A stretch of DNA of 5,745 nucleotides, from the NCBI GenBank assembly GCA_003490025.1, contig DNJC01000047.1, positions 1 through 5,745 of the forward strand, read 5' to 3'. This DNA is from Geobacter sp. Its GTDB lineage: Bacteria; Desulfobacterota; Desulfuromonadia; Geobacterales; Geobacteraceae. The notes below the pieces were generated by a model that saw only the letters and a program-made list of their open reading frames with translations, did not search any database and was not told the DNA's origin. This document shows, one piece after another, positions 1 to 5,575 of the stretch. How positions within the stretch are numbered: position 1 is the stretch's first letter; the number at the start of each line of letters is the position of its first letter. The position numbers and the translations under genes were made by a program.

Positions 1-285
1 GTGCATGGAAGGAATATCCTGCCTGAACTGGAAGGACTGGTGGATTCCCTCTCGGTGAGCCTGAACGCGGCAAACGCGCAGGACTACCACGGCCTGTGCA
101 ACACCCCTTTCGGCGCGGCAGGTTTCCAGGGTGTGTGCGATTTCCTGAGGGAAGCGCCCAGGCACGTACCGCAGGTCACGGCAAGCGCCGTCACGGTGCC
201 GGGCCTCGACGTGCAAAAGGTGCGGGAACTGGCGCAATCATTGGGGGTCGAATTCCGCGAAAGGGAGTACGCGGAGGTAGGATGA
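1..285 (+). CDS. TatD-associated radical SAM protein, C-terminal part (5' end outside window)
   Basis: The reading frame is open from the first base to a TGA at 283-285, so this is the last 94 residues of a longer protein. The GTG at base 1 is most likely an internal valine codon, not a start. The fragment begins with an HGRNILPEL segment, followed by a VDSLSVSLNAA strand and a final VTVPGLDVQKVRELA segment. It ends on REYAEVG. This pattern matches my knowledge of the C-terminal half of TatD-family-associated radical SAM proteins, where the HGRN segment follows the NGHGN strand of the barrel. The CxxxCxxC iron-sulfur cluster motif would lie upstream and is not visible. The family's substrate is not established. 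It is often found next to a TatD-type metal-dependent hydrolase, which could lie to the left. The gene converges on the histidine kinase and looks unrelated to the signalling genes. Family assignment is fairly sure; function is unknown. Confidence 0.75.
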   Translation: MHGRNILPELEGLVDSLSVSLNAANAQDYHGLCNTPFGAAGFQGVCDFLREAPRHVPQVTASAVTVPGLDVQKVRELAQSLGVEFREREYAEVG

Positions 286-308
286 CACGAGTCGGTACCG
301 TTCCGGAC

Positions 309-331
309 GCCGGGACGCAGACGAGCCCGGC
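309..331. terminator. GC-only hairpin between convergent genes, possible terminator
   Basis: GCCGGG (309-314) and CCCGGC (326-331) are perfect reverse complements around an 11-base loop, in the 72-base gap between two converging genes. The place is right for a two-way terminator. Neither strand shows a U-tract after the stem, so this is not a classical intrinsic terminator. A competing pairing, GCAGGC (330-335) with GCCTGC (353-358), overlaps the kinase stop codon. Either could be chance in such GC-rich DNA. Confidence 0.3.
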
Positions 332-357
332 AGGCGAAGAAAGCGGCAACCGGCCTG

Positions 358-2469
358 CTACGCCTGCAAAGGCGCGCCCGGCTTGCCCGCCTCTCGGCAT
401 GGGACGGTAAAGTAAAAGGTCGCACCTTCCCCGGGCGTCCCTTCCCCCCACACGCTCCCACCCATACGGTCCAGAATCCGCCGGACCAGCGAGAGCCCGA
501 GCCCGTGCCCGGCAAAGATCCTGCCGTCGTGCAGCTTCTGGAAAGGCACGAACAGCCTCTCCGCCTGGCCCATATCGAATCCCACGCCGTTGTCCCTCAC
601 GTAGCAGACGCCGTCGCGCATGCCGAAGGCGATGGAACAGACCGGCTTCGAGGCGGTGTACTTCCAGGCGTTGCCAAGCAGGTTCTCCATGACGCTGGTG
701 AGAAGCCTCTCGTCGGCTGTCACCACCACATCCTGCTGCAGATCGATCTCGACGGGGCGCTTGGGATCCGTGATCCTGAGATCGTTCAGGATCCGCTGGG
801 CCATTTGGCTCAGGTCCAGCCGCTGCGGATCGAGTTGGGCGAGCCTTATCTCGGTAAGGTCCAGCATGTGGTCCAGGGTCGCCTCCATCTTCTCGCCCCC
901 CTTGACGATGCAGTCGACGTACTCCTTCCCGGCTTCGTCGAGAATGTCCCGGTAGCCGTCGAGCAGCAGTTCGCCGTAGCCGTAGATGACCCTGAGCGGC
1001 GTGCGCAGGTCGTGCGAGACGGAGTCGTAGAGGAACTCCAGTTCCTCGTTGGCCCGGCGCAGCTCCGCCGTACGCTCCTCGACCCGCCGTTCCAACTGCT
1101 CGGAAGCCTTCCTGAGCTGGTCGGAGAGCCTCCTCTCGTTGGCAAGACGCATCGCGTTCCTGATGGCGACCCCGATTACCGGCGCCACCCCCTGGATCAG
1201 GTTCAGGTCGCTCTGCAGCAGCTCCCCTTCCCTCTTCGCGTCGTCAACCGCCAGGACCCCGAGGGATTCCCCCTCGCACACAATCGGGGCGCAGATGAAG
1301 GATTTGACCCCCAGGTCGGTGAACAGGGCGTAGCTTTCCGGGAGCGCCTGATCCCTCATGTCGGCGATGTTGCCGACAAGTACCGGCCTTTGGGAGCGGT
1401 AGCAGTCGACCATGATGCCGAGCGGGGCAGCTCCTCGCAGCGGAAGCCGCATGCGGCCAAGGCGCTCCTCATCGCTTTCGCTCAGGCCGAAACAGCCGCG
1501 CAGCACCAGCGAATCGCTCTCCGGGTCCGCAAGGAGGATAATGCCGCGGCCGTAGCCGAGCCTCTTCAGAAGCACCTGGTTCACGCTGCTGAGGATGTCT
1601 TCCAGATCGGTCCTCGTGGAAATAACCTTGCCGATCTCGTTGATGGTCAGCGCGCTGTCGCAGTTCTCCTGCACCTGGGCCAAAAGTGCCTCGCTGGAGT
1701 TGCGCATGCTGGTGAGAGAGGAAAGAAGCGCCTTGCGCTCCATATGGTGCGTCGTCAAGGTGAGAGCGAGGTAGAGCAGCAGCAAGACGCAGAAAAGCAT
1801 CGACCCTACCAGCTGAGGAGGGGTCCAAAGTGTGCCCAGCGCGAGAATCAGCAACAGGAAAGAGCAGACCCGTCGGGCCAGGAGAAGGCGCGTGGCGAAG
1901 GAGGGTCGCCAGCGGATCATGTACCGGCAGACGTCCCCACCCTTGAAGATGCACTCCGTGTGCTCTATCTCCGGAAAATCGTGGTCGAAAAGGAGAAAAA
2001 TCGCCTCGATGAAGCCGATGCGGTTCTCGCACTGGCGTGGGTTCTCACGCACTCCCTCGTTGAAGGTGACGGTGAGTTCGATCTCGCGGGGGCCGGTCCT
2101 GCGCGAATCGAATCGGGAAGAACGGGTGAACTTCAAGGCGATCTTATTTATGATGAAGAAGACGTATTCCGGCCCCACCATGCCGAGCAGGAAGGAGCGC
2201 AGCGGACCGAGCGCATCCGGTGAGGCGGCATAGCGGCCGGCCTCCCTGGCGATTCCGGGCTCGTTGGTGAGCTGCACCAGCTTGTCGTGAAAGCGGTCGA
2301 CCTGGCGCTGGCTGAACCAATGTCCCGGATCGGCGATCTCACGCTTTTGCATCCGGGCGTAGCTCAACACCTCATCTATGTCGACATGAGGGTATTTCTT
2401 CCGCAGCAGCTTGCGATAGGAGTCGAAAATACGGCTGTTGTAAAGAGGGATGTCGGACGATGGCGCCAT
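358..2469 (-). CDS. Orphan membrane sensor histidine kinase: V4R-like N-terminal module, two TM helices, GAF, HisKA-HATPase
   Basis: A 703-residue sensor kinase. Residues 1-187 form a soluble module with a CENRIGF motif (Cys147), then His170, Cys173, Cys181 and a closing RYMIRW. This is the pattern of V4R/heme-NO-binding-like sensory domains in deltaproteobacterial signalling proteins. Residues about 198-238 make two close hydrophobic segments, so the N-module and the rest should both lie in the cytoplasm. A GAF domain spans about 280-437, followed by a charged coiled coil (440-480). The HisKA H-box is SHDLRTPL, with phospho-acceptor His486. The ATPase shows the N-box (Asn600), G1 DNGVGFD (626-632), F-box around LFVPFQKLH and G2 GHGLGLSL (654-661), all intact. 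There is no receiver domain and no response regulator beside it, so the partner is elsewhere. The ATG at 2467-2469 has AAAGG six bases upstream. The kinase assignment is very sure; the ligand is unknown. Confidence 0.93.
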   Translation of the reverse strand: MAPSSDIPLYNSRIFDSYRKLLRKKYPHVDIDEVLSYARMQKREIADPGHWFSQRQVDRFHDKLVQLTNEPGIAREAGRYAASPDALGPLRSFLLGMVGPEYVFFIINKIALKFTRSSRFDSRRTGPREIELTVTFNEGVRENPRQCENRIGFIEAIFLLFDHDFPEIEHTECIFKGGDVCRYMIRWRPSFATRLLLARRVCSFLLLILALGTLWTPPQLVGSMLFCVLLLLYLALTLTTHHMERKALLSSLTSMRNSSEALLAQVQENCDSALTINEIGKVISTRTDLEDILSSVNQVLLKRLGYGRGIILLADPESDSLVLRGCFGLSESDEERLGRMRLPLRGAAPLGIMVDCYRSQRPVLVGNIADMRDQALPESYALFTDLGVKSFICAPIVCEGESLGVLAVDDAKREGELLQSDLNLIQGVAPVIGVAIRNAMRLANERRLSDQLRKASEQLERRVEERTAELRRANEELEFLYDSVSHDLRTPLRVIYGYGELLLDGYRDILDEAGKEYVDCIVKGGEKMEATLDHMLDLTEIRLAQLDPQRLDLSQMAQRILNDLRITDPKRPVEIDLQQDVVVTADERLLTSVMENLLGNAWKYTASKPVCSIAFGMRDGVCYVRDNGVGFDMGQAERLFVPFQKLHDGRIFAGHGLGLSLVRRILDRMGGSVWGEGTPGEGATFYFTVPCREAGKPGAPLQA

Positions 2470-2502
2470 GCTGAACCTTTCGAGTCTTCTTTCGGAGTGC
2501 GG

Positions 2503-2531
2503 AGTTTACCGGTCTCCATCGAGATAATCAA
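2503..2531 (-). promoter_or_regulatory. Candidate sigma-70-type promoter for the histidine kinase
   Basis: On the minus strand, TTGATT (2526-2531) and TAAACT (2503-2508) are separated by exactly 17 bases. Each matches 4 of 6 consensus positions of TTGACA/TATAAT. Transcription would start near 2496, leaving a leader of about 27 bases that includes the AAAGG ribosome binding site at 2476-2480. The optimal spacing and correct position support it. The matches are only moderate. Confidence 0.4.
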
Positions 2532-2535
2532 CGAA

Positions 2536-2557
2536 TTTATGCAAAAAATGGCATAAA
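2536..2557. repeat. Inverted repeat TTTATGC-N8-GCATAAA, candidate operator
   Basis: Two perfect 7-base arms (2536-2542 and 2551-2557) flank an 8-base spacer. The site ends four bases before the -35 box of the candidate kinase promoter. A palindrome of this size just upstream of -35 is where a dimeric activator often binds. AT-rich arms can arise by chance, so the operator reading is an inference. Confidence 0.35.
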
Positions 2558-2825
2558 GTATTTTCACACGGTTGCTTTCGGAGAAGGCGACAACGACAAC
2601 CGACACGGCGGGCAACCCTGCGGCCTTTTATCACCTGGAGATATAATGATATGGCGGCAAAGGACCGGAACATCAGGAAGATGCGCGGATGCTGCAGGTA
2701 TTTTAATCAGGCAAAATTGAGACAGGTCTCCAAGGGGCGACATCCCATGGTCCGGGGGGCATGCCGGCGAACCGCCGCGGCACCAGCTGTCAACGGGTAT
2801 AAAACCTGCGAATGTGTGATTTGAA

Positions 2826-2847
2826 GTACAGACTTTATCGGCTGTAC
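2826..2847. repeat. Inverted repeat GTACAG-N10-CTGTAC
   Basis: Perfect 6-base arms at 2826-2831 and 2842-2847 with a 10-base spacer, about 240 bases upstream of the predicted cyclase transcript start. The shape suits a dimeric DNA-binding protein, including a distant enhancer site. With 6-base arms, one or two such repeats are expected by chance in 700 bases, so support is weak. Confidence 0.25.
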
Positions 2848-2871
2848 ACCTAATATGGATTTCACTATATT

Positions 2872-2892
2872 CGCAAAATCCCGTTTTTTGCG
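2872..2892. repeat. Inverted repeat CGCAAAA-N7-TTTTGCG
   Basis: Perfect 7-base arms at 2872-2878 and 2886-2892 around a 7-base spacer. It could be a protein-binding site or a small hairpin. No U-run follows on either strand, so it does not look like an intrinsic terminator. Its role is unknown. Confidence 0.3.
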
Positions 2893-2953
2893 CCGACCTG
2901 AACCCGAACAAAATAAAAAGCCGCATTAACACCGACATAGGCGCCAAGGCGAA

Positions 2954-2978
2954 CAGAGAAGGAAGATAAATATCTCTG
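2954..2978. repeat. Nested palindrome CAGAGA-N13-TCTCTG, candidate enhancer-binding site
   Basis: CAGAGA (2954-2959) pairs with TCTCTG (2973-2978). A second palindrome inside it, AGATA-AA-TATCT (2964-2975), has a slightly shifted centre. The outer repeat is centred near 2966, about 111 bases before the predicted sigma-54 start. Enhancer-binding activators of sigma-54 usually bind in that range. The position is suggestive; the arms are short. Confidence 0.3.
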
Positions 2979-3050
2979 GGTAATATTTTCAAGATAGGGA
3001 GAGGAAGGAACCTGCCGGGCGGCATGCGCTGCATCGCCCCGGGAGTCGGA

Positions 3051-3066
3051 TGGCACAAAACATGCT
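3051..3066 (+). promoter_or_regulatory. Candidate sigma-54 (RpoN) promoter for the diguanylate cyclase
   Basis: TGGCAC at 3051-3056 is a perfect -24 element. ATGCT at 3062-3066 fits the -12 TTGCW element with one mismatch. The invariant GG (3052-3053) and GC (3064-3065) are exactly 10 bases apart, as sigma-54 requires. Transcription would start near 3077, giving a leader of about 94 bases before the GTG start. Such a promoter needs an ATP-dependent enhancer-binding activator, none of which is encoded in the window. Confidence 0.6.
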
Positions 3067-3170
3067 GGCACAAACCGTTTACGCTTCAGGCCGGAACCTG
3101 CTTTCCGAAATGGAGTCTACCTGTCGGCCCCAACGCCGATACACCCTTTGGAACCGGAGCCTTTTAAGCT

Positions 3171-5312
3171 GTGGTGAAAGAAATCGACAAAAAACAGCTT
3201 GAAGATTTACTGACGTCCTTGAAGGGCTCCCCCTCCCTCGCGCACTACAGCCTTACCCTTTACCGCCGGGAAATCGGTGCCATAGCCTCGTCCGAACAGT
3301 TCCAAATCTGCTGCTCCGTCGTCGAAGACCCGCTTTGCAGGGACGTCTCGCGTCAGTTTTTCGAGCCCGGCATGGACGTGTTCTATGAGGAGGAAACCCC
3401 TTCCGTCTGTCGCTACGGCGGCGGTTTCTTCGGTTTCCTGATCCCCTTCCAGATAGGTCCCGACCGGTTCTGCCTGGTCGGCGACGGCGTCAGGGACGAT
3501 TCCATCGATCTGTGGCAACTGGCGGCCCTGTCGCGTTCAGGCGGCGGGGAGGTGTTTTCGCTGTTTCCGTACGTGGAATCGCTTTGCACCGCGACGTACC
3601 AGGAGGTCGAGGAGGTCGCCAACCAGGTGACCCGAAAGATCGAGCAGTTTAATCTTCGCACCAGCCACAAGGTCGAAGAACCGGCCGCCCCGCAGCAGGC
3701 TGATCCACTCCTCGCTGCCGTCGCCCAGACGCTGGAGAAGCTGGACAAGGCAAAAACCGTCACCGCCGGCATCGCCCTTTGCTGCGAGACCCTCGCCACC
3801 GATTTCCAGGTAAAACGAATAGCCGTGGGACTGCGCGACGCGGAAGGGAAGTCCTACGAGGTCACCGGGATCTGGGGAGTGCCGGACGACCTCGGCAGCA
3901 TCCCGGCCTCGGCGCTGCACGTTTTCACCGCTGCGGACAAGGCCAGGAAAACGGTCCCCTTCGATGTCCAGATGAGCAACCTCCTCCCCGACCTGAAGGC
4001 GACCGTCTGCACCTCGTTCCCGCTCAATTCCCAAGGGGAGCGGATCGGATTCCTCGCGCTCTTCGACAGCGAGATCCAGCAGCAGGAGGGTATCCTGATC
4101 TCCATGCTTTCCGGGGCCATGGCGGGTAAACTCCTGACGATCCTCAACGCTGCCGAGCGCTCCAAGGAGAACGCCCTTTCGGAGAAGCTCATGTCGCTCA
4201 CGAACACGCTGCTGCAGATCGACAGCAAGGAGCAGCTCTACGAGGCGATACTTGGGATCGCCGCGGACCTGATCGACGCGACGCAGGGCTCCATCATGCT
4301 GATAGACAAGGATTGCGAGAGCATGCACATCGTCTTCACCCTCGGCATGACGCTGAACGTCGCCCGCTGCCTCCCGGTGAAGGTCGGCAAGGGGATCGCC
4401 GGGATGGTGGCCCAGACCGGGCAGCCTCTCCTGGTGAACGACGTGGAAACGGACTCCAGGGTCGCCATGGCGAACCGGCTCCGCTTCAAGTCGAAATCCC
4501 TCATCTGCATCCCGCTCAAGCTGAAGGAGAAGATCATCGGGGTCTTGAACCTCTCCGACAAGAAAAGCCTCAACCCCTTCACGGACGCCGATCTGCAGCT
4601 TTTGACCTCGTTCGCCAACCTCGCCTCCCTGATGATCGAGCGCACCGAGGTGCTGGAGGAATCGTTCCGGTTCGAGCAGCTCTCCGTGACCGACTCGCTC
4701 ACCGGCCTCTACAACCGCCGCTTCCTCAAAAGCCGCCTCGAGGAGGAACTGAACCGCAGCATTCGCCAGGGGCTGAACCTGACCGTCCTGTTCATCGACC
4801 TCGACTTCTTCAAGAACTACAACGACATGTGCGGGCACCTGGCAGGCGACGAGGCGCTGAAGATCACGGCGGAGATCATCAAGGCGTCGCTGCGCGAGAT
4901 GGATATCGTGGCGCGCTACGGCGGCGAGGAGTTCTGCGCGGTTCTCCCGGGCACCTCCAAGTCAGAGGCGATGATCGTCGCGGAGCGGATCAGGTCCGAG
5001 ATCGAGGCGAAAAGGTTCCCCAGCGAGAGCGACATACCGCTTCGACGCCTCACCGCAAGCCTTGGCGTCGCCTCCTTCCCCGAGGACGGACGGACCTTCA
5101 CCGACCTGGTGCACGCCTCCGACGTCGCCCTCTACGAGGCCAAGGCGAGCGGCAGAAACCGCATCGTGGCAGCACACACCGCGCCCGTCGCCATGGAGAA
5201 GCAGCCGGAAAAAGCCGAACAGCGCTCGGCCAGCGCCGCAGCGGCCGCGAACCTCGCCAAAACGCTTGATTTCAACGCGTACCTGGAGGCGTCGCTCCAG
5301 TCCAAGAGCTGA
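3171..5312 (+). CDS. Diguanylate cyclase with N-terminal sensory module and two GAF domains (GGDEF protein)
   Basis: A 713-residue soluble enzyme predicted to make cyclic di-GMP from two GTP. Residues 1-165 are a Cys-containing sensory region (VCRYGGGFFGFLIPF at 79-93) resembling PocR-type ligand-binding modules; this is tentative. A weak GAF spans about 176-330 and a clear GAF 342-491, followed by a short helical linker. The GGDEF domain covers about 500-667. It has metal-binding Asp543 in FIDLDFFK, guanine-contacting Asn551 and Asp560 (GHLAGD), and an intact GGEEF at 584-588. RxxD at 575-578 sits at the correct distance for a product-inhibition I-site. The tail (668-713) is Ala/Gln-rich. 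No membrane helix is seen. An in-frame TAA at 3165 makes GTG 3171 the first possible start; GGAG at 3156-3159 is 11 bases upstream, and GTG 3174 is an alternative. The next Met is residue 68, inside the sensory module. Enzyme class is very sure; the sensed signal is unknown. Confidence 0.93.
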   Translation: MVKEIDKKQLEDLLTSLKGSPSLAHYSLTLYRREIGAIASSEQFQICCSVVEDPLCRDVSRQFFEPGMDVFYEEETPSVCRYGGGFFGFLIPFQIGPDRFCLVGDGVRDDSIDLWQLAALSRSGGGEVFSLFPYVESLCTATYQEVEEVANQVTRKIEQFNLRTSHKVEEPAAPQQADPLLAAVAQTLEKLDKAKTVTAGIALCCETLATDFQVKRIAVGLRDAEGKSYEVTGIWGVPDDLGSIPASALHVFTAADKARKTVPFDVQMSNLLPDLKATVCTSFPLNSQGERIGFLALFDSEIQQQEGILISMLSGAMAGKLLTILNAAERSKENALSEKLMSLTNTLLQIDSKEQLYEAILGIAADLIDATQGSIMLIDKDCESMHIVFTLGMTLNVARCLPVKVGKGIAGMVAQTGQPLLVNDVETDSRVAMANRLRFKSKSLICIPLKLKEKIIGVLNLSDKKSLNPFTDADLQLLTSFANLASLMIERTEVLEESFRFEQLSVTDSLTGLYNRRFLKSRLEEELNRSIRQGLNLTVLFIDLDFFKNYNDMCGHLAGDEALKITAEIIKASLREMDIVARYGGEEFCAVLPGTSKSEAMIVAERIRSEIEAKRFPSESDIPLRRLTASLGVASFPEDGRTFTDLVHASDVALYEAKASGRNRIVAAHTAPVAMEKQPEKAEQRSASAAAAANLAKTLDFNAYLEASLQSKS

Positions 5313-5322
5313 TCCAAAGGCC

Positions 5323-5384
5323 CGGCTTCCCTCCCGGTTTCGCTCCCCGTTTTCCTCCGCTCCCAACCCCGAACTTCCCGCCTG
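5323..5384 (+). terminator. C-rich, G-poor trailer, possible Rho-dependent termination region
   Basis: Directly after the cyclase stop codon, 62 bases hold about 32 C but only about 10 G, with many pyrimidine-C steps. No hairpin with a T-tract is visible between 5313 and 5575. C-rich, G-poor RNA downstream of a gene is the known loading signature of Rho, so Rho-dependent termination is a fair inference. It is not proven by sequence alone. Confidence 0.35.
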
Positions 5385-5575
5385 CCGGCTGCATTTGTGT
5401 CTAGATAAACAATGTTTGAGCCGACCGCGTTTTAGTAGTGAAAATCTCTGTAAATCATGATAATAATCTCAGCGTGAAACAACGGAGTCATAGCGCCGCA
5501 ATCAAAGCTGTCGGTACTGTATCAGATCCTTAGAAAGGCCCCCGTTCTTCGTTTTGTTGGAATCAAGGAGTTTGG
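5385..5575. other. AT-rich leader region before the last gene
   Basis: Composition shifts from C-rich to AT-rich at about 5396. The stretch holds an ATCATGAT palindrome (5455-5462) and -10-like TA-rich runs around 5459-5467, without a matching -35 at standard spacing. I see no sigma-54 GG-N10-GC element, riboswitch or small gene. The promoter of the downstream gene is probably here but cannot be placed. Confidence 0.4.

Larger units (their letters stand above)
2470..3170. other. Divergent intergenic control region, about 700 bases, no convincing gene
   Basis: This region separates the start codons of two divergent signalling genes. It is less GC-rich than its neighbours and has AT-rich patches near 2521-2570 and 2800-3000. 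I see a sigma-70-like promoter toward the kinase, a sigma-54-like promoter toward the cyclase, and inverted repeats at 2536-2557, 2826-2847, 2872-2892 and 2954-2978. A shorter palindrome, GAGAC-AG-GTCTC, lies at 2719-2730. A TATAAT at 2642-2647 has no acceptable -35 element. Open frames here give Cys- and Pro-rich translations typical of non-coding DNA. A 57-codon frame at 2651-2824 (+) is not convincing. No structured RNA motif was recognised. Confidence 0.6.

Noticed and set aside
505..2223. A 572-codon open frame on the plus strand, opposite the histidine kinase.
   Set aside because: The kinase on the other strand has every expected motif. The antisense translation has no recognisable domain and is rich in Gln, His, Val and Leu, as expected when a GC-rich gene is read backwards.
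2526..2538. A near match to the IHF consensus (AATCAA-N4-TTT).
   Set aside because: One consensus position fails, and the motif coincides with the candidate -35 box of the kinase, so chance is likely.
2651..2824. A 57-codon ATG frame on the plus strand with GGAG ten bases upstream (2637-2640), giving a basic, Cys-containing peptide.
   Set aside because: The spacing is long, codons include rare AGG and AGA, and no family is recognised. It is best kept as unproven until expression or conservation is shown.
2564..3073. A 169-codon open frame on the minus strand in the intergenic region.
   Set aside because: The translation is rich in Cys and Pro with no domain, crosses AT-rich non-coding DNA, and lacks a convincing ribosome binding site.
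3087..3129. Possible leader hairpin pairing GGCCG (3089-3093) with CGGCC (3125-3129).
   Set aside because: It has a five-base stem over a 31-base loop, with a competing CAGG/CCTG pairing, so it is not stable enough to claim.
2470..3170. A c-di-GMP (GEMM) riboswitch upstream of the cyclase, common in Geobacter relatives.
   Set aside because: I could not find the conserved CGCA/GGGCAAA and GCAAAGCC blocks on either strand here, nor in the 5313-5575 leader.
3537..4838. A 433-codon open frame on the minus strand, opposite the diguanylate cyclase.
   Set aside because: It is an antisense shadow of a well-supported GAF-GGDEF gene, with low-complexity Glu/Val/Leu/His-rich translation and no domain.
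4313..5269. A 318-codon alternative frame inside the cyclase on the same strand.
   Set aside because: It is Arg/Pro/Gly-rich, has no domain, and overlaps the catalytic GGDEF coding sequence in another frame.
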